Assembly (NCBI RefSeq): GCF_014649915.1
Contig: NZ_BMTY01000001.1
Location: 33,074 to 97,073 of the forward strand
Length of the DNA: 64,000 bases
From: Streptomyces toxytricini
Lineage (GTDB): Bacteria > Actinomycetota > Actinomycetes > Streptomycetales > Streptomycetaceae
Direction: 5' to 3'
Part shown: piece by piece, positions 16,779 through 25,684 of the stretch
How positions within the stretch are numbered: the stretch's first letter is position 1
How the letters are laid out: every line of letters starts with the position of its first letter
Notes under the pieces: model-generated
What the model was told of the DNA's origin: nothing
What the model saw: the letters and a program-made list of their open reading frames with translations, nothing else
The model's database searches: none
Made by a program: the position numbers and the translations under genes

Positions 16779-17743
16779 GCCCGACCGTGCAGGGTTCCGC
16801 ACACACCACCGAGCCGTCCGCGCAGGTCCAGGCTGCCTACAGCTACTGCGAGGCCGTCACCGGCACGCAGGCGCGCAACTTCGCCTACGGCATCAGGCTG
16901 CTGCCCGCCGACAAGCGGCAGGCCATGTCCGCGCTCTACGCCTTCTCCCGGCGCGTCGACGACATCGGCGACGGCACCCTGCCGCCCGACGCCAAGTACG
17001 CCCGCCTGGAGGAGACCCGCGCCCTGCTCGGCCGGGTCCGCTCCGGCGCCGTCGACGAGGACGACACCGACCCCGTCGCGGTCGCCCTCGCCCACGCCGC
17101 CCGCCGCTTCCCCATCCCCCTCGGCGGACTCGACGAGCTCATCGACGGCGTCCTCATGGACGTCCGCGGCGAGACCTACGCCACCTGGGACGACCTGAAG
17201 GCCTACTGCCGCTGCGTCGCCGGAGCCATCGGCCGGCTCTCCCTCGGCGTCTTCGGCACCACCGCCGGCGCCGGACCGCGCGCCGAGCACGCCTCCGCGT
17301 ACGCCGACACCCTCGGCCTCGCCCTCCAGCTCACCAACATCCTGCGCGACGTCCGCGAGGACGCCGGCAACGGCCGCACCTACCTCCCCGCCGAAGACCT
17401 CGCCAAGTTCGGCTGCGACCCGGCCGGCTTCCGCACCGGCCGGCTCCCCTCCTCCGCCGACTTCGCCGGACTCGTCCACCACGAAGTCCGCCGCGCCCGC
17501 GCCCTGTTCGCCGAGGGCTACCGGCTGCTGCCGCTCCTCGACCGCCGCAGCGGGGCCTGCGTCGCCGCGATGGCCGGCATCTACCGCCGCCTGCTGGACC
17601 GCATCGAACGCGAACCGGACGCCGTCCTGCGCGGCCGCGTCTCGCTGCCCACCCACGAGAAGGCGTACGTCGCCGTGCGCGGCCTGTCCGGCCTCGACGC
17701 GCGGACCATCGCCCGCCAGAGCACGCGGAGGCGCACGCGATGA
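16775..17743 (+). CDS. hpnD: presqualene diphosphate synthase HpnD
   Basis: The 322-aa squalene/phytoene synthase-type enzyme should condense two farnesyl diphosphates to presqualene diphosphate. It starts QAAYSYCEAVTGTQARNFAY, typical of HpnD. The Asp-rich motifs are YAFSRRVDDIGDG near residue 63 and LTNILRDVREDAGNGRTYLP near 190, both needed for Mg-diphosphate binding. The GTG start overlaps the hpnC stop (GTGA) and the stop overlaps the hpnE ATG (ATGA), so the three genes are translationally coupled. Confidence 0.94.
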   Translation: MSPTVQGSAHTTEPSAQVQAAYSYCEAVTGTQARNFAYGIRLLPADKRQAMSALYAFSRRVDDIGDGTLPPDAKYARLEETRALLGRVRSGAVDEDDTDPVAVALAHAARRFPIPLGGLDELIDGVLMDVRGETYATWDDLKAYCRCVAGAIGRLSLGVFGTTAGAGPRAEHASAYADTLGLALQLTNILRDVREDAGNGRTYLPAEDLAKFGCDPAGFRTGRLPSSADFAGLVHHEVRRARALFAEGYRLLPLLDRRSGACVAAMAGIYRRLLDRIEREPDAVLRGRVSLPTHEKAYVAVRGLSGLDARTIARQSTRRRTR

Positions 17744-19149
17744 CCCCCACGACCGGTTCCCCGGACCCCGCCCGCGCCGCCGGCGCGCGCGCCGTCGTCG
17801 TCGGCGGCGGCCTCGCCGGCACCACCGCCGCCCTCGAACTCGCCGACGCCGGCCTCCAGGTGACCCTCCTGGAGGGCCGCCCCCGCCTCGGCGGCCTCGC
17901 GTTCTCCTTCAAGCGCGGCGACCTCACCGTCGACAACGGCCAGCACGTCTACCTCCGCTGCTGCACCGCCTACCGGTGGTTCCTCGACCGGGTCGGCGGC
18001 GCCGCCCTCGCCCCGCTCCAGGACCGGCTCGACGTCCCCGTCCTCGACGTCGCCCACCCCCGCGGCCCCCGCCTCGGCCGGCTGCGCCGCAACGCCCTGC
18101 CCGTCCCCCTGCACCTGGCCGCCTCACTCGCCCGCTACCCCCACCTCACGCCCGCCGAACGCGCCGGAGTCGGCCGCGCCGCCCTCGCCCTGGGCCGCCT
18201 CGACCCCGCCGACCCGGCCCTCGACGGCGTCGACTTCGCGACCTGGCTGGGCCGCCACGGGCAGAGCCCGCGCACCGTCGAGGCCCTGTGGGACCTCATC
18301 GGCGTCGCCACCCTCAACGCCACCGCCGACCGCTCCTCCCTGGGCCTGGCCGCCATGGTCTTCAAGACCGGCCTGCTCTCCGGCAGCGGCGCCGCAGACA
18401 TCGGCTGGGCCCGCGTCCCCCTCGGCCACCTGCACGACACCCTCGCCCGCGCCGCCCTCGACGCCGCCGGCGTGCGCACCGAACTGCGCACCCGCGCCGC
18501 CTCGCTCACCCGCACCGCGGACGGCGCCTGGCAGGTCGCCACCGAGGGCGGCACCCTCGACGCGGACACCGTCGTCCTCGCCGTCCCCCAGCGCGAGGCC
18601 CACGCCCTCCTCCCGCCCGGCGCCCTCGCCGACCCCGACCGGCTCCTCGACATCGGCACCGCGCCGATCCTCAACGTCCACGTCGTCTACGACCGCAAGG
18701 TGCTCCGGCAGCCCTTCTTCGCCGCCCTCGGCACCCCCGTCCAGTGGGTGTTCGACCGCACCGACTCCTCCGGACTGCCCGACGGCGGCCAGTACCTCGC
18801 CGTCTCCCAGTCCGCCGCCCAGGACGACATCGACGAACCGGCGTCCGTCCTGCGCGCCAAGTACCTCCCCGAACTGGAGCGCCTCCTGCCCGCCGCGCGC
18901 GGCGCGAAGGTACGGGACTTCTTCGTGACCCGGGAGCGGACCGCCACGTTCGCCCCCGCCCCCGGCGTCGGCCGGCTGCGCCCCGGCGCGCAGACCGACA
19001 CGCCGGGCCTCTATCTCGCCGGTGCGTGGACCGCCACCGGCTGGCCCGCGACCATGGAGAGTGCCGTCCGGAGCGGATGGGACGCGGCGCACGCCGCGCT
19101 CACCGCGCTCGGCCGCCACCGCGCCCACCCCCTGACGGAGGCGGCATGA
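17740..19149 (+). CDS. hpnE: hydroxysqualene dehydroxylase HpnE (FAD-dependent)
   Basis: The product is 469 aa. The N-terminal dinucleotide-binding fold reads AVVVGGGLAGTTAALELADAG and continues with VTLLEGRPRLGGLAFSF. The C-terminal FAD-contact region is TPGLYLAGAWTATGWPATME. These are features of the phytoene-desaturase-like amine oxidase family. HpnE reduces hydroxysqualene to squalene, the substrate of Shc encoded two genes downstream. It overlaps the neighbours by four bases on each side. Confidence 0.93.
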   Translation: MTPTTGSPDPARAAGARAVVVGGGLAGTTAALELADAGLQVTLLEGRPRLGGLAFSFKRGDLTVDNGQHVYLRCCTAYRWFLDRVGGAALAPLQDRLDVPVLDVAHPRGPRLGRLRRNALPVPLHLAASLARYPHLTPAERAGVGRAALALGRLDPADPALDGVDFATWLGRHGQSPRTVEALWDLIGVATLNATADRSSLGLAAMVFKTGLLSGSGAADIGWARVPLGHLHDTLARAALDAAGVRTELRTRAASLTRTADGAWQVATEGGTLDADTVVLAVPQREAHALLPPGALADPDRLLDIGTAPILNVHVVYDRKVLRQPFFAALGTPVQWVFDRTDSSGLPDGGQYLAVSQSAAQDDIDEPASVLRAKYLPELERLLPAARGAKVRDFFVTRERTATFAPAPGVGRLRPGAQTDTPGLYLAGAWTATGWPATMESAVRSGWDAAHAALTALGRHRAHPLTEAA

Positions 19150-20297
19150 CGATCATCAGCACGAACGGCAGCGCAGCACGCACAGGAAACAGAGGAGAGC
19201 CAGTGAACCCGGGGAACCCGGCTGTCGAGAACACGGATGCCGGCAAGGGAGCGGCGCAGGCAGCCGCGGCGGACACGCTCGCCCTCCTGGAGCGCGGGCG
19301 CACGCTGTCCACCCCCGTGCTCCGCGCCGCGGTCGACCGGCTCGCCGCGCCCATGGACACCGTCGCCGCCTACCACTTCGGCTGGATCGACGCCCACGGC
19401 AACCCGGCGGACGGCGACGGCGGCAAGGCCGTCCGCCCCGCCCTCGCCCTGCTGTCCGCCGAGGCCGCCGGCGCCCCCGCCGAGGTCGGCATCCCCGGCG
19501 CCGTCGCCGTCGAACTCGTCCACAACTTCTCGCTGCTGCACGACGACCTGATGGACGGCGACGAGCAGCGCCGCCACCGCGACACCGTCTGGAAGGTCCA
19601 CGGCCCCGCCCAGGCCATCCTCGTCGGCGACGCCCTGTTCGCCCTCGCCAACGAGATCCTGCTGGAACTCGGCACCGTCGAGGCCGGCCGCGCCACCCGC
19701 CGCCTGACCACCGCCACCCGCAAGCTGATCGACGGGCAGGCGCAGGACATCTCCTACGAGCACCGCGAGCGCGTCAGCGTCGAGGAGTGCCTGGAGATGG
19801 AGGGCAACAAGACCGGCGCCCTCCTCGCCTGCGCCGTCTCCATCGGTGCCGTCCTCGGCGGCGCCGACGACCGCACCGCCGACAAGCTGGAGGAGTACGG
19901 CTACCACCTCGGCCTCGCCTTCCAGGCCGTCGACGACCTCCTCGGCATCTGGGGCGACCCCGAGTCCACCGGCAAGCAGACCTGGAGCGACCTGCGCCAG
20001 CGCAAGAAGTCCCTCCCGGTCGTCGCCGCGCTCGCCGCTGGCGGCCCCGCCGCCGAGGAACTCGGCGAACTCCTCGCCGCCGACGCCAAGAGCAACGACT
20101 TCGAGAACTTCTCCGAGGCGGAGTTCGCCGCCCGCGCCGCCCTCATCGAAGCGGCCGGCGGCCGCGCCTGGACCGCGGAGGAGGCGCGCCGCCAGCACGC
20201 CGTCGCCATCCGGGCCCTCGACGGCGTCGACATGCCCCAGCGGGTCCGCGACCAGCTGATCGCCCTGGCCGACTTCGTCGTCGTACGCAAGAAGTGA
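19146..20297 (+). CDS. polyprenyl diphosphate synthase (probably farnesyl diphosphate synthase)
   Basis: This 383-aa trans-prenyltransferase has the first Asp-rich motif in LLHDDLMDGDEQRR (DDxxD, about residue 133). The second is AFQAVDDLLGIWGD, followed by GKQTWSDLRQRKKSLP; the KxxxD/N region of the family is present. The 40-residue N-terminal extension is poorly conserved-looking and includes a second ribosome-site-like GGAGAGCC with GTG at 19203 as an alternative start. Within the hop cluster it should supply farnesyl diphosphate to HpnD. Chain length was judged by context only. Confidence 0.9.
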   Translation: MTIISTNGSAARTGNRGEPVNPGNPAVENTDAGKGAAQAAAADTLALLERGRTLSTPVLRAAVDRLAAPMDTVAAYHFGWIDAHGNPADGDGGKAVRPALALLSAEAAGAPAEVGIPGAVAVELVHNFSLLHDDLMDGDEQRRHRDTVWKVHGPAQAILVGDALFALANEILLELGTVEAGRATRRLTTATRKLIDGQAQDISYEHRERVSVEECLEMEGNKTGALLACAVSIGAVLGGADDRTADKLEEYGYHLGLAFQAVDDLLGIWGDPESTGKQTWSDLRQRKKSLPVVAALAAGGPAAEELGELLAADAKSNDFENFSEAEFAARAALIEAAGGRAWTAEEARRQHAVAIRALDGVDMPQRVRDQLIALADFVVVRKK

Positions 20298-20421
20298 CCC
20301 CCGCCCTCGTCACCCGGGTACGGATATGACGCGCGAGTCGCCGGCCGGCGCCCCCGCCTGAGCGGCGCCGGCCGACGGCAGACCCCAGCACAGCAGAAGC
20401 CACTGCACGTAAGGGGAAGCC

Positions 20422-22539
20422 ATGACAGCGACGACCGACGGCACCGGCTCCCGGGACGCCGATCCGGATGACACCACCACGGCCCCGCCGCCCGCCGGCG
20501 CGGCCCGTACCGGCCTGTGCGCCGGCCCCCGCACGGCCGGCGCCGACGGGGCCGGCCGCACCGACCCCGCACGCCCCGCCGCCGCGCCCATCCCGCACCC
20601 CGCCGGCCCGCCCGGCGTCCACGAGGCCGCCGCGCGGGCCGTGCGCCACCTCCTCGACCGGCAGGACCCGGCCGGCTGGTGGAAGGGCGACCTGGAGACC
20701 AACGTCACCATGGACGCCGAGGACCTCCTGCTGCGCCAGTTCCTCGGCATCCGCGACGAGGCCACCACCGCGGCCGCCGCCCGCCACATCCGCGCCGGCC
20801 AGCGCGCCGACGGCACCTGGGCCACCTTCCACGACGGACCGCCCGACCTGTCCGCCACCGTCGAGGCCTACGTCGCGCTGCGCCTGGCCGGCGACGCCCC
20901 CGACGCCCCGCACATGGCCCGCGCCTCCGCCTGGATCCGCGCCCACGGCGGGCTCGCCGCCGCCCGCGTCTTCACCCGCATCTGGCTCGCCCTCTTCGGC
21001 TGGTGGAGCTGGGACCACCTGCCCGAACTCCCGCCCGAACTGGTCTTCCTGCCGCCCTGGGTGCCGCTGAACATCTACGACTTCGGCTGCTGGGCCCGGC
21101 AGACCATCGTCCCGCTGACCGTCGTCTCCGCGCTCCGCCCCGTCCGCCCCGGGCCCTTCGCCCTGGACGAGCTCCACACCGACGCGCGCCGGCCCGTACC
21201 GCCGCGCACGTACGCCCCCCTCGGCACCTGGGACGGCCTCTTCCAGCGCATGGACCGGGCCCTGCACCTCTACCGCCGGTTCGCGCCGCGCCCGCTGCGC
21301 AAGGCGGCCATGGACACCGCCGCCCGCTGGATCATCGAGCGGCAGGAGAACGACGGCTGCTGGGGCGGCATCCAGCCCCCGGCCGTCTACTCCCTGATCG
21401 CGCTGCACCTCCTCGGCTACGACCTCGGGCACCCGGTGATGCGGGCCGGCCTGGAGTCCCTGGACCGCTTCGCCGTATGGCGCGAGGACACCGCCCCCGG
21501 ACCGGACGGCCTCCCCGCCGGCCCGGCGCCCGTCCGCATGGTCGAGGCCTGCCAGTCCCCGGTCTGGGACACCTGCCTCGCCGCCATCGCCCTCGCGGAC
21601 GCCGGCCTGCCCCCCGACCACCCGGCCCTCGTCAAGGCCGCCGACTGGATGCTCGGCGAGGAGATCACCCGCACCGGCGACTGGGCCGTCCGCAGACCCG
21701 GACTCGCCCCCGGCGGCTGGGCGTTCGAGTTCCACAACGACAACTACCCCGACATCGACGACACCGCCGAAGTGGTCCTCGCCCTGCGCCGCGTCGCCCA
21801 CCCCGACCCCGACCGCCTGGACGCCGCCGTCGACCGCGCCGTCACCTGGACCCTCGGCATGCAGTCCGGCGACGGCGCCTGGGCCGCCTTCGACGCCGAC
21901 AACACCAGCACCCTGCCCAACCGGCTGCCCTTCTGCGACTTCGGGGAGGTCGTCGACCCGCCCTCCGCCGACGTCACCGCCCACGTCGTCGAGATGCTCG
22001 CCGCCGAAGGCCGCGCCCACGACCCCCGCACCCGCCGCGGCATCACCTGGCTCCTCGACCGGCAGGAGCCCGACGGCAGCTGGTTCGGCCGCTGGGGCAC
22101 CAACTACGTCTACGGCACCGGCTCCGTCCTCCCCGCCCTCGCCGCCGCCGGGATCCCCGCCTCCCACCCCGCCGTCCGGCGCGCCGTCGCCTGGCTGGAA
22201 TCCGTACAGAACGACGACGGCGGCTGGGGCGAGGACCAGCGCTCCTACCAGGACCCCGGCACCTGGGCCGGACGCGGAGCCTCCACCCCCTCCCAGACCG
22301 CCTGGGCACTGATGGCGCTCCTGGCCGCGGGGGAACGCGGCAGCAGAGCCGTCGAACGAGGCATCGCCCACCTCGTGCGCACCCAGCTCCCCGACGGCAC
22401 CTGGGACGAGCCGCACTTCACCGGCACCGGCTTCCCCTGGGACTTCTCCATCAACTACCACCTCTACCGGCACGTGTTCCCGCTCACCGCCCTCGGCCGC
22501 TACCTGTACGGGGAGCCCTTCGCGCCCGGGAAGCCCTGA
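20422..22539 (+). CDS. shc: squalene-hopene cyclase
   Basis: At 705 aa this is longer than usual (about 630-680) because of a Pro/Ala/Gly-rich N-terminal extension of about 65 residues that is probably disordered. The catalytic motif is D444-I-D446-D447-T-A, whose middle Asp protonates squalene. Several QW repeats are visible, for example QRADGTWATF, QENDGCWGG, QSGDGAWAAF, QEPDGSWFGRW, QNDDGGWGE and QLPDGTWDE. The enzyme is a monotopic membrane protein that cyclises squalene to hopene and hopanol. It follows the prenyl synthase by 124 bases, a gap with an AAGGGGAAGCC ribosome site before the ATG. Confidence 0.97.
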   Translation: MTATTDGTGSRDADPDDTTTAPPPAGAARTGLCAGPRTAGADGAGRTDPARPAAAPIPHPAGPPGVHEAAARAVRHLLDRQDPAGWWKGDLETNVTMDAEDLLLRQFLGIRDEATTAAAARHIRAGQRADGTWATFHDGPPDLSATVEAYVALRLAGDAPDAPHMARASAWIRAHGGLAAARVFTRIWLALFGWWSWDHLPELPPELVFLPPWVPLNIYDFGCWARQTIVPLTVVSALRPVRPGPFALDELHTDARRPVPPRTYAPLGTWDGLFQRMDRALHLYRRFAPRPLRKAAMDTAARWIIERQENDGCWGGIQPPAVYSLIALHLLGYDLGHPVMRAGLESLDRFAVWREDTAPGPDGLPAGPAPVRMVEACQSPVWDTCLAAIALADAGLPPDHPALVKAADWMLGEEITRTGDWAVRRPGLAPGGWAFEFHNDNYPDIDDTAEVVLALRRVAHPDPDRLDAAVDRAVTWTLGMQSGDGAWAAFDADNTSTLPNRLPFCDFGEVVDPPSADVTAHVVEMLAAEGRAHDPRTRRGITWLLDRQEPDGSWFGRWGTNYVYGTGSVLPALAAAGIPASHPAVRRAVAWLESVQNDDGGWGEDQRSYQDPGTWAGRGASTPSQTAWALMALLAAGERGSRAVERGIAHLVRTQLPDGTWDEPHFTGTGFPWDFSINYHLYRHVFPLTALGRYLYGEPFAPGKP

Positions 22540-23204
22540 TGTCCGCCGCCGCCCGGCCCGGCGCCCCCGCGGCCGCCCCGCTGCTCGTCGCCTGCGCCCT
22601 GCGCATCGAGCGGGCCGCCCTCGGCGGCGGACGGGGGGCGCCGCCCGGCACGACCGTCCTGCGCACCGGGATGGGGCCGCGGGCCGCCGAGCGGGCCGTC
22701 GTACGGGCGCTGGCCGCGCCGGAGCTGGCCGGGGCGGCCGTCCTCGCCACGGGGTTCTGCGCGGGGCTCGTCCCGGGCATGCACCCCGGCGACCTCGTCG
22801 TCGCCGAGGAGGCCCGCGACCCCCGCGGCGCCGTGCCCTGCACCGGCGCCGGCCGGCTCGCGGAGGCGCTGGCCCGCGCCGCCCCCGGCCGCACCGTGCA
22901 CACCGGGGTCCTGACCGGCTCCGACCACGTCGTCCGAGGGCAGGAGCGGGCCCGGCTGCGCGCCGGCGGCGCCATCGGCGTCGACATGGAGTCGGCGGCC
23001 ACCCTGTGGGCCGCGACCCGAACCGCCGGCCCGGGCGGCGGGATCCGCCCCGTTGCGGCCGTCCGGGTGGTCGTGGACGCCCCGGAGCACGAGCTCGTCC
23101 GCATCGGCACCCTCCGCGGTGGAATATCGGCCTTCCGTGTACTGAGTGCCCTACTGCCTGCTTTTCACGACTGGCACCGTTCTTCGCCGCTCCCCAGGAG
23201 GTGA
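22539..23204 (+). CDS. hpnG: hopanoid-associated nucleoside phosphorylase HpnG
   Basis: The product is 221 aa with a nucleoside-phosphorylase fold: VLATGFCAGLVPGMHPGDLV at the phosphate/purine region and GVDMESAATLWAA, whose Met-Glu contacts the ribose in the family. In hopanoid synthesis HpnG removes adenine from adenosylhopane to give ribosylhopane, the step after HpnH. The ATG shares its A with the shc stop codon. The first 60 residues are low-complexity. Confidence 0.92.
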   Translation: MSAAARPGAPAAAPLLVACALRIERAALGGGRGAPPGTTVLRTGMGPRAAERAVVRALAAPELAGAAVLATGFCAGLVPGMHPGDLVVAEEARDPRGAVPCTGAGRLAEALARAAPGRTVHTGVLTGSDHVVRGQERARLRAGGAIGVDMESAATLWAATRTAGPGGGIRPVAAVRVVVDAPEHELVRIGTLRGGISAFRVLSALLPAFHDWHRSSPLPRR

Positions 23205-23209
23205 GCCAG

Positions 23210-24241
23210 ATGGCCATGCCGCTGCGACAGTCCATCAGGGTCGGGACCTATCTGCTCGAACAGAAGCTCCGCAAGCGCGACAAGTTCCCCCTGATCGTCG
23301 AGCTGGAGCCGCTCTACGCCTGCAACCTGGCCTGCGAGGGCTGCGGGAAGATCCAGCACCCGGCCGGGGTGCTCAAACAGCGCATGCCGGTCGCCCAGGC
23401 GGTCGGCGCCGTCCTGGAGTCCGGGGCGCCGATGGTGTCCATCGCGGGCGGCGAGCCGCTGATGCACCCGCAGATCGACGAGATCGTCCGCCAGTTGGTC
23501 GCGCGCCGCAAGTACGTCTTCCTGTGCACGAACGCCCTGCTGCTCCGCAAGAAGCTCGCCAAGTTCACCCCGTCCCCCTACTTCGCCTTCGCCGTGCACA
23601 TCGACGGGCTGCGCGAGCGCCACGACGAGTCCGTGGCCAAGGAAGGCGTCTTCGACGAGGCCGTCGAGGCCATCAAGGAGGCGAAGAGGCGCGGATTCCG
23701 GGTGACGACGAACTCCACCTTCTTCAACACCGACACCCCCCAGACCGTCATCGAGGTGCTGAACTACCTCAACGACGACCTCAAGGTCGACGAAATGATG
23801 ATCTCTCCCGCCTACGCCTACGAAAAGGCACCCGACCAGGAGCACTTCCTCGGTGTAGACCAGACCAGAGAACTCTTCAGGAAGGCATTCGCAGGCGGAA
23901 ACCGCCGCCGCTGGCGCCTCAACCACTCTCCGCTCTTCCTGGACTTCCTGGAAGGCCGGGCCGATTTCCCCTGCACCGCCTGGGCCATTCCCAATTACTC
24001 CCTCTTCGGCTGGCAGCGCCCCTGCTACCTGATGAGCGACGGGTACGTGCCCACCTACCGGGAGCTGGTCGAGGAGACCGACTGGAGCAAGTACGGCCGC
24101 GGCAAGGACCCGCGGTGCGCGAACTGCATGGCGCACTGCGGCTACGAGCCGACCGCCGTCCTCGCCACCATGGGCTCGCTGAAGGAGTCGCTGCGCGCGG
24201 CCCGCGAGACGGTCGGCGGCAGCCGGGGCGGCCGGCCGTGA
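23210..24241 (+). CDS. hpnH: adenosyl-hopene transferase HpnH (radical SAM)
   Basis: The 343-aa radical SAM enzyme joins the 5'-deoxyadenosyl group to hopene (diploptene) to start the C35 side chain. The cluster cysteines are C38-x3-C42-x2-C45 (YACNLACEGCGK), and the SAM-binding SIAGGEPLMHP follows. A C-terminal CANCMAHCGYEP region holds extra cysteines of the SPASM-like or DUF3463 part. A strong AGGAGGTG ribosome site precedes the ATG at 23210. Its stop overlaps the GTG of the aminotransferase gene. Confidence 0.95.
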   Translation: MAMPLRQSIRVGTYLLEQKLRKRDKFPLIVELEPLYACNLACEGCGKIQHPAGVLKQRMPVAQAVGAVLESGAPMVSIAGGEPLMHPQIDEIVRQLVARRKYVFLCTNALLLRKKLAKFTPSPYFAFAVHIDGLRERHDESVAKEGVFDEAVEAIKEAKRRGFRVTTNSTFFNTDTPQTVIEVLNYLNDDLKVDEMMISPAYAYEKAPDQEHFLGVDQTRELFRKAFAGGNRRRWRLNHSPLFLDFLEGRADFPCTAWAIPNYSLFGWQRPCYLMSDGYVPTYRELVEETDWSKYGRGKDPRCANCMAHCGYEPTAVLATMGSLKESLRAARETVGGSRGGRP

Positions 24242-25635
24242 CCGGGGAGGCCGGCTCCGGCTTCGACCTGCAGGCCCTGCTGGCCGAGCGGGGCGCCGAG
24301 CGGTACGAGCTGCACGCCCGCCACCTCAACCCGCAGCTCCCCCGGATGCTGCACACCATCGGCTTCGACAAGGTGTACGAGCGGGCCGAGGGCGCCCACT
24401 TCTGGGACGCCGAGGGCAACGACCACCTGGACATGCTGGCCGGGTTCGGGGTCATGGGGCTCGGCCGCCACCACCCCGTGGTGCGCCGGGCGCTGCACGA
24501 CGTCCTCGACGCCGGACTCGCCGACCTGACCCGCTTCGACTGCCCGCCGCTGCCGGGCCTCCTCGCGGAGCGGCTGCTCTCGTACAGCCCGCACCTGGAC
24601 CGCGTCTTCTTCGGCAACAGCGGCGCCGAGGCCGTCGAGACCGCCCTGAAGTTCGCCCGGTACGCCACCGGCCGGCCCAGGATCCTCTACTGCGACCACG
24701 CCTTCCACGGGCTGACGACCGGCGCGCTGTCCGTCAACGGGGAGCGCGGCTTCCGCGACGGCTTCGCGCCGCTGCTGCCCGACACCCGGATCCCGCTCGG
24801 CGACCTGGCCGCCCTGGAGCGGGAGCTGCGCCGCGGGGACGTGGCCGCGTTCGTCGTCGAGCCGATCCAGGGCAAGGGCGTGCACGCCGCCCCGCCCGGC
24901 TTCCTGGCCGCCGCCCAGGAGCTGCTCCACCGGCACAAGGCGCTGCTCATCGCCGACGAGGTGCAGACCGGCATCGGACGTACCGGCGACTTCTACGCGT
25001 ACCAGCACGAGCCGGGCGTCGAGCCGGACCTGGTGTGCGTCGCCAAGGCGCTGTCCGGAGGGTACGTCCCCGTCGGCGCCACGCTGGGCCGGGACTGGAT
25101 CTTCCGCAAGGTGTACTCGTCCATGGACCGGGTGCTCGTCCACTCGGCCAGCTTCGGCTCCAACGCGCAGGCGATGGCGGCCGGGCTCGCCGTGCTGGCC
25201 GTCATGGAGGACGAGCAGCTGGTGGCCCGCGCCCGGGCGATGGGCGAGCTGCTGCGCGGGCGGCTCGCGGCGCTCGTCGGAGGCTACGAGCTGCTGCACG
25301 AGGTGCGGGGGCGGGGGCTGATGATCGGCATCGAGTTCGGGCGGCCGTCGTCGCTGGGGCTGCGCAGCCGGTGGACGGTGCTCCAGGCCGCCCGCAAGGG
25401 GCTCTTCGCGCAGATGGTCGTGGTGCCGCTGCTGCGGAGGCACCGGATCCTGACCCAGGTGTCGGGGGACCGCCTGGAGGTGATCAAGCTGATCCCGCCG
25501 CTGGTGATCGACGAGGCGGACGTCGACCGGTTCGTCGGAGCCTTCCGCGAGGTCATGGACGAGGCGCACGACGGGGGCGGGCTGATGTGGGAGTTCGGGC
25601 GGACGCTCGTCAAGCAGGCGGCCGCGGGGGGCTGA
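24238..25635 (+). CDS. hopanoid-cluster class III aminotransferase (HpnO-like)
   Basis: This 465-aa PLP enzyme has a class III fold: FFGNSGAEAVETALKFAR, the PLP-facing IADEVQTGIGRTGDF and the Schiff-base Lys270 in CVAKALSGGYVPVGA. In other bacteria HpnO aminates the hopanoid side chain to give aminobacteriohopanetriol, so this gene points to an amino-hopanoid end product (aminotrihydroxybacteriohopane is known in Streptomyces). It is directly coupled to hpnH. A perfect hairpin begins right after its stop, so it closes the hop operon. Confidence 0.88.
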   Translation: MTGEAGSGFDLQALLAERGAERYELHARHLNPQLPRMLHTIGFDKVYERAEGAHFWDAEGNDHLDMLAGFGVMGLGRHHPVVRRALHDVLDAGLADLTRFDCPPLPGLLAERLLSYSPHLDRVFFGNSGAEAVETALKFARYATGRPRILYCDHAFHGLTTGALSVNGERGFRDGFAPLLPDTRIPLGDLAALERELRRGDVAAFVVEPIQGKGVHAAPPGFLAAAQELLHRHKALLIADEVQTGIGRTGDFYAYQHEPGVEPDLVCVAKALSGGYVPVGATLGRDWIFRKVYSSMDRVLVHSASFGSNAQAMAAGLAVLAVMEDEQLVARARAMGELLRGRLAALVGGYELLHEVRGRGLMIGIEFGRPSSLGLRSRWTVLQAARKGLFAQMVVVPLLRRHRILTQVSGDRLEVIKLIPPLVIDEADVDRFVGAFREVMDEAHDGGGLMWEFGRTLVKQAAAGG

Positions 25636-25678
25636 GCGGTCCGGGGGCGCCGGCGGCCGGCCGGCGCCCCCGGACCGC
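25636..25678. terminator. bidirectional hairpin terminator between convergent genes
   Basis: Arms 25636-25654 and 25660-25678 are perfectly complementary over 19 bp with a 5-base loop. The hairpin lies between the end of the hop operon and the convergent phosphatase gene and can serve both transcripts. Confidence 0.85.
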
Positions 25679-25684
25679 GGGCGT

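Noticed and set aside
20143..23235. 1030-codon minus-strand open frame over shc and hpnG
   Set aside because: It is the GC-shadow of two genes with unmistakable motifs.
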